Assembly (NCBI GenBank): GCA_036504075.1
Contig: DASXVX010000020.1
Location: 1 to 60,336, forward strand
Direction of reading: 5' to 3'
Origin: DASXVX01 sp036504075
GTDB lineage: Bacteria > Bacillota > Sulfobacillia > Symbiobacteriales > Symbiobacteriaceae
DNA length: 60,336 nucleotides
The notes below the pieces were generated by a model that saw only the letters and a program-made list of their open reading frames with translations, was not told the DNA's origin and ran no database searches. A program made the position numbers and the translations under genes. Position 1 is the first letter of the stretch; every line of letters begins with the position of its first letter. Positions 49,361 to 58,023 of the stretch are shown in pieces.

Positions 49361-50527
49361 TTACTTTCCGAGCACCAGCGCTTCCAGCATGCCGAAGTCA
49401 GCCGGCATCTTGGTGGGGGCGACCGAGACGCGAATGGCGGTATCCGGGTCCTTCAGCCCGTGGCCGGTCAGCACCGCGACCACCTTCGGCCGGTGGCCCC
49501 GGCCGGTGAATGGACGGTGCTGCGGTGCCGGTGCGGCTTCGCCGTCGATGCGGCCGCCGGCGGCATCGCCCTGGAAGTAACCGGCCTTGCAGATTTTGAT
49601 CAGGCCGGCGACGGACGAGCAGGAGGCGGGTTCGGCGAAGACGCCTTCCTGCGCCGCCAGCAGGCGGTACGCCTCCAGCATTTCGTCGTCGGTGATGGAC
49701 CAGAAGGAGCCGCCGGACTCCCGCACGGCGTTGATGGCGCCCTGCCGGGTGGCCGGCCGCCCGATTTTGATGGCCGTGCCGACGGTATGGGGATCATCCA
49801 CTTCGCCGCCGTTGACCAGCGGGGCCGCGCCGGCGGCCTGGATGCCCAGCATCCGGGGCAGGTTCGGGCCGGCGCCGCCGCAGCCGCAGTTCTCCACCAC
49901 GCCGACGCCGGCGGCCACGTACTCTTTGAAGCCCATCCAGTACGCCGTAATATTCCCGGCGTTGCCCACCGGAATGGCCAGGAAGTCCGGGTAGGAACCC
50001 ATGGCGTCGACCACTTCGAAGGCCGCCGACTTCTGCCCCTGCAGCCGGAACGGGTTGACGGAGTTGACCAGGGCGATCTCTTTATGGGCGTCGGTCAGCT
50101 GGCGGACCAGCCGGAGCCCGTCGTCGAAGTTGCCTTCGATTTGAATGGTCTTGGCCCCGTACATGAGCGCCTGGGCGAGTTTGCCCATGGCCACGGCCCC
50201 GTCCGGGATCACGACGTAGCAGGGCAGTCCCGCCCGGGCGGCGTAGGCGGCCGCGGCGGCGCTGGTGTTCCCCGTGGAAGCGCAGATGACCGCCTTGGAC
50301 CCCGCCTCCACCGCCTTGGACATCGCCATGGTCATGCCCCGGTCCTTGAACGAACCCGTGGGGTTCAGCCCTTCGTACTTCAGGTACAGGTCCAGTCCCA
50401 ACATCTCGCCAAGCCGGGGAGCCGGCACCAGCGGGGTGTTGCCCTCCAGCAAAGTCACAACCGGGGTTTTATCGGTAACCGGAAGAAAACGGCGATAAGA
50501 ATTTATGACGCCACGCCAAGCTGCCAC
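49361..50527 (-). CDS. thrC: Threonine synthase
   Basis: 388 aa PLP enzyme converting O-phosphohomoserine to threonine. PLP lysine in NPTGSFKDRGMT; GNTSAAAAAYAARAG and the phosphate cup IPVGNAGNITAY. An unusual Pro/Arg/Gly-rich insert of about 28 residues (GDAAGGRIDGEAAPAPQ onward) interrupts the C-terminal part before VVAVLTGHGLKDPD. GTG at 50527 lies 6 nt after GGGGGTG; the longer frame to 50671 is inside thrS. 22 nt from the thrS stop. Confidence 0.95.
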   Translation of the reverse strand: MAAWRGVINSYRRFLPVTDKTPVVTLLEGNTPLVPAPRLGEMLGLDLYLKYEGLNPTGSFKDRGMTMAMSKAVEAGSKAVICASTGNTSAAAAAYAARAGLPCYVVIPDGAVAMGKLAQALMYGAKTIQIEGNFDDGLRLVRQLTDAHKEIALVNSVNPFRLQGQKSAAFEVVDAMGSYPDFLAIPVGNAGNITAYWMGFKEYVAAGVGVVENCGCGGAGPNLPRMLGIQAAGAAPLVNGGEVDDPHTVGTAIKIGRPATRQGAINAVRESGGSFWSITDDEMLEAYRLLAAQEGVFAEPASCSSVAGLIKICKAGYFQGDAAGGRIDGEAAPAPQHRPFTGRGHRPKVVAVLTGHGLKDPDTAIRVSVAPTKMPADFGMLEALVLGK

Positions 50528-50549
50528 GGAGGACACCCCCAGTACAGAT

Positions 50550-52505
50550 TTACTCCTTCTTGCCGGACGCCGCCTTGACGGCCGCCTCATCGAGCACCTT
50601 GCCGGCGATTTCGCTGCCGGCCAGGTCGAGGAAGGCCGCCAGCGGCATCGCACCCAGGTCCTTCTGACCACGGCGCCGCACCGCTACGGCGCCGGCTTCC
50701 TGCTCCTTGTCGCCCAAAACGAGGATATAGGGGATTTTCTGCATTTCGGCTTCCCGGATCTTGTAGCCGATTTTCTCGTTGCGGGTGTCCAGCTCCACCT
50801 TGATGCCCGCGGCCTTCAGCTTCGCCTGTATTTCCTGGCCGTAAGCCAGGTGCCGGTCGGTCAGGGGCAGGATTCGCGCCTGCACGCCGCACATCCAGGC
50901 CGGGAAGGCGCCGGCGAAGTGCTCGGTCAGAATGCCGATGAACCGCTCCAGCGAGCCCATAATCGCCCGGTGGATCATGACCGGCCGGCGCACTTTGCCG
51001 TCCTCGGCGATATACTCCAGGTTGAACTTGAGCGGCAGCTGGAAGTCCAGCTGGCAGGTAGCGAGCTGCCACTTGCGGCCCAGAGCGTCGGTCACGTCGA
51101 AGTCCAGCTTCGGGCCGTAGAAGGCGCCGTCGCCGGGGTTCAGCCGGTAGGTCCGGCCCATGGCGTCCAGCGCCCGGGCCAGCGACGCCTCGGCGGCGTC
51201 CCAGACTTCGATTTCGCCCATGAAATCCTCCGGCCGGGTCGAGAGCTTGATCTCGTACTTCAGGCCGAACACGCTGTAGATGGTGTCGACAATGCCCAGC
51301 ACTTCGCGGATTTGCTCTTCGATCTGGTCTTCCCGGACGAACAGGTGGGCGTCGTCCTGGTGCAGGCCCCGGACCCGCATGAGGCCATGCAGGGTGCCGG
51401 AGGACTCATACCGGGAAAGCGGGCCGTACTCGGCCATTTTGATCGGCAGGTCCCGGTAAGAGCGCAAGTCGCTCTTGAAGACCACGCAGTGGTTCGGGCA
51501 GTTCATGGGCTTGGTGGCAAAATCCTGGTCCTCGGAGCGAATGGTGAACATGTTCTCCCGGTAGTGGAACCAGTGGCCGGAAGTCTCGTACAGCTTCGAG
51601 GAGACGATCCACGGGGTCCGGACTTCCTGGTAGCCCAGTTCGTCCTGAATCTCCCGGCTCCAGTTTTCGAGCGACCGGTAGAGCTTGTAGCCCTTGTCGA
51701 GCCAGAACGCGAAGCCCGGCGCTTCCTCCTTGAACTGGAAGAGCCCGAGTTCGGGACCGAGCTTGCGGTGGTCACGCCGCTTGGCCTCTTCGAGCTGGAA
51801 CAGGTACTGCTCCAGGTCCGCCTTGGATTCAAAGGCGGTGCCGTAGATCCGCTGAAGCTGCTTGTTGGCCTGGTTGGCTTCCCAGTAGGCGCCGGCCACA
51901 GAGAGCAGCTTGAACGCCTTCACACGCCCGGTGGAGGGCACGTGGGGGCCGGCGCACAGGTCGGTGAACTCGCCCTGGGTGTACATCGAAATGTCCTCAC
52001 CCTCGGGGATTTTATCGACCAGCAGCACCTTGTACGACTCGCCTTTTTCGGCGAAGAACGCCTTGGCTTTCTCCCGCGGGACTTCGGACCGGACGAGCGG
52101 ATAGTCCGCCTCGATGATCCGGGCCATCTCTTTTTCAACGGCCGCCATGTCGTCGGGGGTCAGCGGCCGGGGCATGTCAATGTCGTAGTAGAAGGTATCT
52201 TCCAGGGCCGGGCCGACGGTCAGCTTGGCTTCCGGGAAGAGCCGCTTGACGGCCTGCGCCATGATGTGGGTGCTGGTATGCCGGAAGACTTCCCGGCCTT
52301 CTTCATCCTTGAAGGTCAGGATCTTCAAGGCGCAATCCTTCTCAAGCTTGGCGGAAAGGTCGACCACCTGGTCGTCCACCTTGGCGGCCAGAGCGGCTTT
52401 CGCAAGGCCTCTGCCAATCTGCGCCACGGCCTCGCCGAGGCTGATGCCCGCCGGATACTCCCGCACGGAGCCGTCAGGCAGGGTCACGTGCACGATGCTG
52501 GACAT
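50550..52505 (-). CDS. thrS: Threonyl-tRNA synthetase
   Basis: 651 aa class II enzyme. TGS domain (1-60, VTLPDGSVREYPAGISLGEA), editing domain with HTSTHIMAQAV and CAGPHVPSTGRV, catalytic core with the zinc ligand in MNCPNHC and motif 2 RYESSGTLHGLMRVRG, then the anticodon-binding domain. ATG at 52505 follows AAAGGGG. First gene of thrS-thrC-thrB, so charging and synthesis of threonine share one T-box. Confidence 0.97.
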   Translation of the reverse strand: MSSIVHVTLPDGSVREYPAGISLGEAVAQIGRGLAKAALAAKVDDQVVDLSAKLEKDCALKILTFKDEEGREVFRHTSTHIMAQAVKRLFPEAKLTVGPALEDTFYYDIDMPRPLTPDDMAAVEKEMARIIEADYPLVRSEVPREKAKAFFAEKGESYKVLLVDKIPEGEDISMYTQGEFTDLCAGPHVPSTGRVKAFKLLSVAGAYWEANQANKQLQRIYGTAFESKADLEQYLFQLEEAKRRDHRKLGPELGLFQFKEEAPGFAFWLDKGYKLYRSLENWSREIQDELGYQEVRTPWIVSSKLYETSGHWFHYRENMFTIRSEDQDFATKPMNCPNHCVVFKSDLRSYRDLPIKMAEYGPLSRYESSGTLHGLMRVRGLHQDDAHLFVREDQIEEQIREVLGIVDTIYSVFGLKYEIKLSTRPEDFMGEIEVWDAAEASLARALDAMGRTYRLNPGDGAFYGPKLDFDVTDALGRKWQLATCQLDFQLPLKFNLEYIAEDGKVRRPVMIHRAIMGSLERFIGILTEHFAGAFPAWMCGVQARILPLTDRHLAYGQEIQAKLKAAGIKVELDTRNEKIGYKIREAEMQKIPYILVLGDKEQEAGAVAVRRRGQKDLGAMPLAAFLDLAGSEIAGKVLDEAAVKAASGKKE

Positions 52506-52554
52506 GGTTCGAATCCCCTTTCTCTCTGTCAGGTATCTACCGGCCACGCTTCAG

Positions 52555-52840
52555 GAAAACAAAAAAGCCTCCCGTCCCGAAAGGGACGAGAGGCTTTGCT
52601 CCCGTGGTTCCACCCTGATTCCCCTGGCATTGCGCGTGCAACGGCAGAGGCTTGTGTGCGCTGTACAGGGCGCTCCCTCTCCGGTTATCTTCCGACCGCA
52701 TCAGGTCTGAAAAAGCTTCCCGGACCGGCTCCGTGGGTGGTTTCCCGCCGCATTAACCGCAAGAGCGCTTTCAGCCTGTGGCGCTCTCTCTCTTCGGAGG
52801 TGTGCAGGCGATTTTGTCCCCGTCATTGCCGCCTAATTTA
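52555..52840 (-). promoter_or_regulatory. T-box leader of thrS-thrC-thrB (Thr specifier)
   Basis: T-box core (complement of CCGTGGTTCCACCCT, 52602-52616) and terminator AAGCCTCCCGTCCC (52565-52578) / GGGACGAGAGGCTT (52583-52596) with a T run. ACC threonine codon at 52741-52739 after GGGAA. Confidence 0.9.
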
Positions 52841-52846
52841 TAGATC

Positions 52847-52875
52847 ATTATGCACCGCTCATCCGGCGCTGTCAA
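52847..52875 (-). promoter_or_regulatory. thr operon promoter
   Basis: -35 TTGACA (52870-52875), 17-nt spacer, -10 CATAAT (52847-52852). The -35 overlaps the stop region of the upstream thioesterase gene. Confidence 0.75.
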
Positions 52876-53354
52876 GGTTGATTGTTGGCGTGACGATTCG
52901 ACTCTTTCTCCAATAGCTTGGCCACCCGCTCTTCGTCCAGCGGAGCAAAGACGCCCCGGGCGCGGGCGACCTGGTTCCCTTCGCTGTCGCGGGCTTCGGC
53001 CCGGGCGGCGATAATCCGCCGGTTCTGGCCGGCGATTTCGGCCGTGAAATGGTAACTCTGGCCGACTCGCAGCGGCCGCCGGTAAGTAACTTCGATTTTA
53101 CGGGTTACGGCCATTTGCAACTGGGCGTAAATCAACTGGCTCATCACTTCGTCGAGCACTGCGGCCACGACGCCGCTGTGGGTAATGCCGGGCGGGCCCT
53201 GGAAGTCAGCCGTGGGCGTGAAGTCGCACTCGGTCTTGTCGCCGATTGTGCGGATGTTCAGTCGCAGGCCCAGCCGGTTGTCCTCACCGCAGCCAAAGCA
53301 CTGCCAGTGCAGCCCCTGGAGGTGATCCCGCTCATGGGTAAACTGTTCGGTCAT
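52872..53354 (-). CDS. PaaI-type hotdog thioesterase
   Basis: 160 aa, single hotdog domain: CFGCGEDNRLGLRL, FQGPPGITHSGVVAAVLDEVMS (the GxxHGG-like catalytic region with HSGVVAAVLDE), then VTRKIEVTYRRPLRVGQSY. Hydrolyses acyl-CoA thioesters; substrate unknown. ATG at 53354 with AAGGAG 10 nt upstream. The longer open frame to 53600 reads through the 18-bp repeats and is not credible. Confidence 0.82.
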   Translation of the reverse strand: MTEQFTHERDHLQGLHWQCFGCGEDNRLGLRLNIRTIGDKTECDFTPTADFQGPPGITHSGVVAAVLDEVMSQLIYAQLQMAVTRKIEVTYRRPLRVGQSYHFTAEIAGQNRRIIAARAEARDSEGNQVARARGVFAPLDEERVAKLLEKESNRHANNQP

Positions 53355-53505
53355 AGGGTAACGGCTCCTTTCGGCGGGAGGTCTAGCCACTATTTTACTA
53401 TACCTGCCGTCACTTCGCATCAGTCTGCAGCACGAGTTCCGCGGTGCGCCTCTTCGCGGGCGGGAAATATGGCGCAAATTACCAGGAATTGGGAGGCGCA
53501 TGACG

Positions 53506-53559
53506 AAACCCTTCATTTGAGCAAAACTCTTCATTCGAGCGAAACTCTTCATTCGAGTG
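53506..53559 (+). repeat. Three 18-bp tandem repeats upstream of the PLD gene
   Basis: AAACCCTTCATTTGAGCA, AAACTCTTCATTCGAGCG, AAACTCTTCATTCGAGTG run head to tail, ending 34 bp before the PLD start codon. They lie between two divergent genes, so a regulatory binding array is possible. Confidence 0.7.
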
Positions 53560-53592
53560 TGTGATGAACTGCGTGATAAGGAGGCCTGTCTC

Positions 53593-55329
53593 ATGGACAT
53601 CGGACCCCGTCCGCTGCTGGCTGAAGTCTATGTCAGTGATTACACGCCGGGTAGCGGTGCCGTTTACGTTCGCCTCTTCAACCCTGGCCCGAATCCGGTG
53701 GACCTGTCCGGGTGGACGCTGGAGTGGTCCACCCTCCCTCTGGACTTTCCCGGCGGCGCGACCATTTCCGGCGGCGGCAGCCTGTACGTGGCGGGTGACG
53801 CCATGGCATTCCGGCAGAACCTGACCCACCTGCCTGACTTCGCGCTGACGGCTTTTCCGGGCGTGCCGGCGATGGCGGGCAACGGTGCACCCGCGGCGGC
53901 CCTGGACGCCGCCCGGGGGCATGTCCGGCTGCTGGACGTGCGTGGCGCCTTCGTGGACGCGCTGGTCTGGGGCACGGCGCCCGCATCGGACGGCTGGACC
54001 GGCCCCGGTGCCCCCGCCCTGGACCCCGGCCTGGTCTACCTCCGGGCGATCGATGAGGCCTCGCTCTCGCCCGTGAGTACCGGCAACTTCGTAACGCCGG
54101 GCGGAACGGCCGCCGCCTGGAAGCAGGGCACCGCCTGGCTGCCCAGGCGGCAGATGCGGGTCGGGCAGGGCGCCTTCCCCTACCCGACGTTCGCCGCGAA
54201 TTCAGCGGTGACGTTCACCATGCCCGACAGCGGCTTTGCCGCTTTGCAGGACTACCTGGACGGGGCGAGGCAGAGCCTGGACATTAACATCTATCTCTTC
54301 ACCCAGGACGCCCTGGCGGTCCATGTCCAGGCGGCCCTCCAGCGGGGCGTGGCGGTGCGGATGTTCCTGGAAGGGCAGCCCTTTGAAGGCGTGCCGCCGC
54401 TCATGCGCCAGAACCTGGACCAACTCCGGCAGGCCGGCGCCCAGGTTCGAATCCTGAAGGGAACCAGCGGCGGGTTCAAGCGGTATCACTACGACCACGC
54501 CAAATACGCGGTCGTGGACGGGCATCTGTGCCTGATCATGTCGGACAACTGGACCCGCACGTCCGTGCCGGTCACGGCACAGTCCGGCAATCGCGGCTGG
54601 GGCGTCATTCTGGACTCCCCGGAGCTGGCGGCACACCTGACCCACGTGCTGGCGTGCGACTTTAACCCCCTGAGCCCCGATTCGGTCCTCCTGGACGCGG
54701 GCGTGAAGATACCCGAACCGGTCCCGGCGCTCACGGCGGCGGAGCTGGAGTTGGAACCCGTGCCCCTGACTAACCCCATCCAGCCCATTCGCATGGATGG
54801 CCCGATTGCCGTCACCCCGATGCTGGCGCCGGAGCACGCACTCCTGGAGTCCCCCGGCATCGCCGGCCTCATCCGGAGCGCCACCACAAGCCTGGACGTC
54901 CAGCAGGCGGACCTGCAGTTGTTCTGGGGCTACGAACCGACCGACTCCATGGAGACGATGCCGAACCTCTACCTGCAGGAACTGGTGACGGCGGCCCGCC
55001 GGGGCGTCCGCCTCCGGGTGCTCATGGACGGCGGCCACCTGGACGCCACTAACCCCCGTGACAACACCTTCACCCAAAAGTACCTGCAGGACCTGGCGGC
55101 CGTGGAGCACCTGGATATCCAGGTCCGGATTCTCGACCACCGCGCCACGCACCTGAGCATCCACAACAAGGGCGTCATCGCCGACGAGAGCCGGGTGCTG
55201 GTCTCCAGCGTCAACTGGACGCAGAACAGCCCGCTGAACAACCGGGAGATGGCCGTGGTGCTCAACCACCCGGCCGTGGCAGCGTACTTTGGCACGGTCT
55301 TCGACCGGGACTGGGCCGGCGGGAAATAG
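53593..55329 (+). CDS. Lamin-tail domain / double phospholipase D protein
   Basis: 578 aa. An N-terminal lamin-tail (LTD) beta-sandwich (about 5-115: VYVRLFNPGPNPVDLSGWTL) is followed by two PLD domains with complete HKD motifs, H302-x-K304-x4-D309 (HAKYAVVDG) and H524-x-K526-x4-D531 (HNKGVIADE). Two HKDs form one phosphodiesterase site for phospholipid or nucleic acid. No signal peptide is visible although bacterial LTD proteins are usually exported. ATG at 53593 behind AAGGAGG (8 nt). Confidence 0.88.
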   Translation: MDIGPRPLLAEVYVSDYTPGSGAVYVRLFNPGPNPVDLSGWTLEWSTLPLDFPGGATISGGGSLYVAGDAMAFRQNLTHLPDFALTAFPGVPAMAGNGAPAAALDAARGHVRLLDVRGAFVDALVWGTAPASDGWTGPGAPALDPGLVYLRAIDEASLSPVSTGNFVTPGGTAAAWKQGTAWLPRRQMRVGQGAFPYPTFAANSAVTFTMPDSGFAALQDYLDGARQSLDINIYLFTQDALAVHVQAALQRGVAVRMFLEGQPFEGVPPLMRQNLDQLRQAGAQVRILKGTSGGFKRYHYDHAKYAVVDGHLCLIMSDNWTRTSVPVTAQSGNRGWGVILDSPELAAHLTHVLACDFNPLSPDSVLLDAGVKIPEPVPALTAAELELEPVPLTNPIQPIRMDGPIAVTPMLAPEHALLESPGIAGLIRSATTSLDVQQADLQLFWGYEPTDSMETMPNLYLQELVTAARRGVRLRVLMDGGHLDATNPRDNTFTQKYLQDLAAVEHLDIQVRILDHRATHLSIHNKGVIADESRVLVSSVNWTQNSPLNNREMAVVLNHPAVAAYFGTVFDRDWAGGK

Positions 55330-55350
55330 CCGCTTGGGGTTTTTGGGAAA

Positions 55351-55378
55351 GGGCGGGAGCCGTGAGTGGCTCCCGCCC
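55351..55378 (+). terminator. Terminator after the PLD gene
   Basis: GGGCGGGAGCC (55351-55361) / GGCTCCCGCCC (55368-55378) then TCTTATT. The same stem recurs at 58738-58765. Confidence 0.85.
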
Positions 55379-55414
55379 TCTTATTGCCCGCGGATGGCCC
55401 GGATCACCGCTGAC

Positions 55415-55449
55415 TTGACAACCGCCAATTAGGACCGTATAGTTCTAAT
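55415..55449 (+). promoter_or_regulatory. tetR promoter with 22-bp operator
   Basis: -35 TTGACA (55415-55420), 17-nt spacer, -10 TATAGT (55438-55443). The operator ATTAGGAC-N6-GTTCTAAT (55428-55449) covers the spacer and -10. The start codon at 55451 coincides with the expected transcription start. Confidence 0.8.
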
Positions 55450-55450
55450 C

Positions 55451-56059
55451 ATGAAAGAAACCATTGCCGAGTCATCGGGTTCCAATCGGGAGCATGTAAT
55501 CGCCGTCGCTGCTCAGCTATTTCTGCTGCGAGGCGTCACCAACACCAGTATGGAGGATGTGGTGCGGGAGAGCGGCGTCTCCAAGTCGAACATCTACTAT
55601 CACTTCAAGAGCAAGAGCGACCTGCTGGTCGCAGTGGCTGAATACCAGATTCAGGCCTTTGAAGCGATGGTCTTGCAGGTCATGCAGGAACCAGCGTCCG
55701 GCTCTGTCCTGGACCTGCTCGCCCGCTACATCGCCCGCCTGACCGACGAGTTGGCAGGCCGTAGCTGCGTCGGCGGCTGCCCCTTCGCGTCCCTGGTGAT
55801 GGAGACGGCCGGTCGTGAAGAGCGGGTACAGGAACGGATCAACCGCTTCTTCCACGACCAGACCCAGGCACTTGAATCCCTTCTGGTGGCGGGCATGCAC
55901 CGGGGGGAGATTCGGCGGGACATCGCTCCCGCCCAGGCAGCCGGCCTGATCATGTCGGCCGTCGAGGGCTCCCTGGTCCTGGCGCAGGCCTCGGGAAACG
56001 CGGCGTTGCTGAAGGAGCGGGGGCTCTTATTGCTGGACTTGCTGCGGCTCCGTCCGTGA
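55451..56059 (+). CDS. TetR/AcrR-family repressor, probably leaderless
   Basis: 202 aa. N-terminal HTH (IAVAAQLFLLRGVTNTSMED, then SGVSKSNIYYHFKSKSDLL) and an all-helical ligand domain with a Cys-containing GRSCVGGCPFASL as in the LmrA/YxaF-type branch. The -10 ends 7 nt before the ATG and there is no ribosome site, so the message should start at the AUG. The promoter contains a 22-bp inverted repeat, and a related site precedes the next gene, so it probably represses both. Confidence 0.9.
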   Translation: MKETIAESSGSNREHVIAVAAQLFLLRGVTNTSMEDVVRESGVSKSNIYYHFKSKSDLLVAVAEYQIQAFEAMVLQVMQEPASGSVLDLLARYIARLTDELAGRSCVGGCPFASLVMETAGREERVQERINRFFHDQTQALESLLVAGMHRGEIRRDIAPAQAAGLIMSAVEGSLVLAQASGNAALLKERGLLLLDLLRLRP

Positions 56060-56078
56060 GCCCCTTTTTTTGTTCACC

Positions 56079-56100
56079 ATTAGTACCAGTCAGTTCTACT
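56079..56100 (+). promoter_or_regulatory. Second operator, before the SDR-hydrolase gene
   Basis: ATTAGTAC-N6-GTTCTACT matches the tetR operator at 16 of 22 positions, including both half-sites. It lies 19 nt before the next ATG. Confidence 0.65.
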
Positions 56101-56118
56101 ACGAAGGAGTTGGCAGCG

Positions 56119-58023
56119 ATGCGGGTGTTTCTTACCGGTGCCACCGGGTTTATCGGCCGGCGCGTGGCTCGCGATCTGATCCAGGCCGGCCATGAGGTAT
56201 TGGCATTGGTGCGGAGCGACGGCGATAGCGCGGCGGAGGAGCGGCTCTCCCCGCTGCGGCAACAACTTGGGCTAAAAGCCGGGAGCGCCCTCCGGGCGGT
56301 GGCGGGGGACCTGAGTCGCCCGGAGCTTGGCCTGTCGCCGGCCGGCATGGCGCGGGTCATGGACGTCGACGTGGTGATTCACGCCGGGGTACCAATGGAT
56401 ATCACCCTGGACCCGGAGACTGCGAAGCGCCACATCCTGGCGGGAACGGACCGGGTCCTGGACGTGGCGGTCGCGATCCAGCGCACCAGGGGGCTCCGGC
56501 GCTTCGTCCATGTGGTGGGCTACATGTCTCCCTTTCATGACGGGAATGTGGACATGACCGTCGATGCCAGGCAGATGCCCAACTTCCTGCCGCACGCTGC
56601 CCCCTATGAACGCGCCAAGTTCCAGGCCGACTTGCTGGTCCGGCAGGTCACCCGGCGCGCCGGCATCCCGCTCACGGTCGTAAATCCGGCGACCGTAATC
56701 GGCGACCGAGCGACGGGCGAGACCGAACAGCTAGGGGGATTCGGGTTGGTGGTGGACAGTGTGCGCCGTGGCGTGGTGCCGGTCATCCCGGGCGGCGAGA
56801 GCCACTGGCTGCCGCTGGTAAGCGTGGATGACACGGCCGAATTCATCGCCAGGGTCGCCACCTGGTCGGGCGGGGAAAACCAGACCTACACGCTGCTGGA
56901 TCCCACCGGTCCGCGCATGCCGGAACTGATGCGGGTCCTCGCCCGGGAACTCGGCATGCGCCCGCCGCGCCTGAGCCTCCCGGTGTCGTGGCTCAAGAAC
57001 GCCCTGCGCTTCGGGGGCAGCGCCCTGCTGGGGATGCCGGCTGCGGCGATGGACTTCATCACGCCGCGCAGTTTCCCGACGGCCGCTCTGCGGGAGGCGC
57101 AGGCGGCCCTGCAGATAGGCGACATGGCGGTGAGCAGCGTGCTGCCCTTCGTGATCGCCGATCTGGATCACCGCCTGTCGCGGGTGGGAGCGGCTTCGGG
57201 CCCGGCTCACGGCTTGCGGCGCGGGCGAGCCGGGCGGCTGGCAGCCCTGACCCGGCCCGGAACGGGGACTCCCTGGGTCATTTTGCACGGATTGTTCAGC
57301 AACGCCGACGAACTGAGCCCCCTGGCCGCAGCGTTGCCGGGGGCGCCGATCTGGCTGCTGGACCTGCCCGGCTTCGGCCGTTCACCGCTCCATCATGCGC
57401 CGGACCTGCTGCAGGGGCACGTGGACGCCGTCCTGGCGGCGCTGGCGGAGATTCCGGGGCCGGTGCGGCTGGTGGGCCATTCCCTGGGCGCCCTGGTGGC
57501 GGCCCGGGTCGCTGCCGCCCAGCCGCAGAAAGTGGCGCAACTCTACTTGCTGCAGCCGCCGCTGCGGCGCCCGCAGTTCTCACGGCTGATCGCCGCCGGG
57601 ACCGGTTCCCGCCCGCTTCTGCGCCAGGCCCTGCGCCTGGGTCAGAACCGGCGCTTGCTCACGCGCCTGCTGGTGAGCAGCGATGGGTTTGCCGGCGTGG
57701 CGGAGATGCCCGCCGGCCACGCGGCGCGAATCGCGGCCGACATGCGCTCCCCCCGGGTTCGTTGGTCCCATGCCGCGGCCCTGGCCTGGGTGGGTCGTGA
57801 GCATCGGGGGATGGATCTGAATGGGCTCCCGCCGATCCCGGTCCACCTGGTCTGGGGTACCCGAGACGGGGCCTACCCGGTCGCCTGGGGCGAGGAGGCG
57901 GTTTCGCTGCATGACGGTGTGACGCTGACCAGGCTGCCGTACGGCCATCAGTTCCCGCTCTCGCATGCGGCCGAGACGGCAGCGGTTTTGGTGGAACTGA
58001 GCGGGCGGCCGGCCGGGTCGTAG
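56119..58023 (+). CDS. Fusion of NAD-dependent epimerase/SDR and alpha/beta hydrolase
   Basis: 634 aa. Residues 1-about 370 are an extended short-chain dehydrogenase: cofactor loop TGATGFIG (about 7-14), HVVGYMS, and Y163-x3-K167 in PYERAKFQ. From about 390 an alpha/beta hydrolase follows: WVILHGLFSNADEL, DLPGFGRSP, nucleophile GHSLG near 455, acid in VWGTRDG and His in YGHQFPLSHA. The two may act in sequence on one lipophilic substrate, which fits control by a TetR repressor (inference). GAAGGAG precedes the ATG. Confidence 0.85.
   Translation: MRVFLTGATGFIGRRVARDLIQAGHEVLALVRSDGDSAAEERLSPLRQQLGLKAGSALRAVAGDLSRPELGLSPAGMARVMDVDVVIHAGVPMDITLDPETAKRHILAGTDRVLDVAVAIQRTRGLRRFVHVVGYMSPFHDGNVDMTVDARQMPNFLPHAAPYERAKFQADLLVRQVTRRAGIPLTVVNPATVIGDRATGETEQLGGFGLVVDSVRRGVVPVIPGGESHWLPLVSVDDTAEFIARVATWSGGENQTYTLLDPTGPRMPELMRVLARELGMRPPRLSLPVSWLKNALRFGGSALLGMPAAAMDFITPRSFPTAALREAQAALQIGDMAVSSVLPFVIADLDHRLSRVGAASGPAHGLRRGRAGRLAALTRPGTGTPWVILHGLFSNADELSPLAAALPGAPIWLLDLPGFGRSPLHHAPDLLQGHVDAVLAALAEIPGPVRLVGHSLGALVAARVAAAQPQKVAQLYLLQPPLRRPQFSRLIAAGTGSRPLLRQALRLGQNRRLLTRLLVSSDGFAGVAEMPAGHAARIAADMRSPRVRWSHAAALAWVGREHRGMDLNGLPPIPVHLVWGTRDGAYPVAWGEEAVSLHDGVTLTRLPYGHQFPLSHAAETAAVLVELSGRPAGS

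Noticed and set aside
50505..52916. 803-codon open frame antisense to thrS
   Set aside because: Shadow of thrS and its T-box leader.
53506..53559. CRISPR-like or coding repeats
   Set aside because: Only three head-to-tail 18-bp units without spacers; the frame through them belongs to an implausible extension of the thioesterase.
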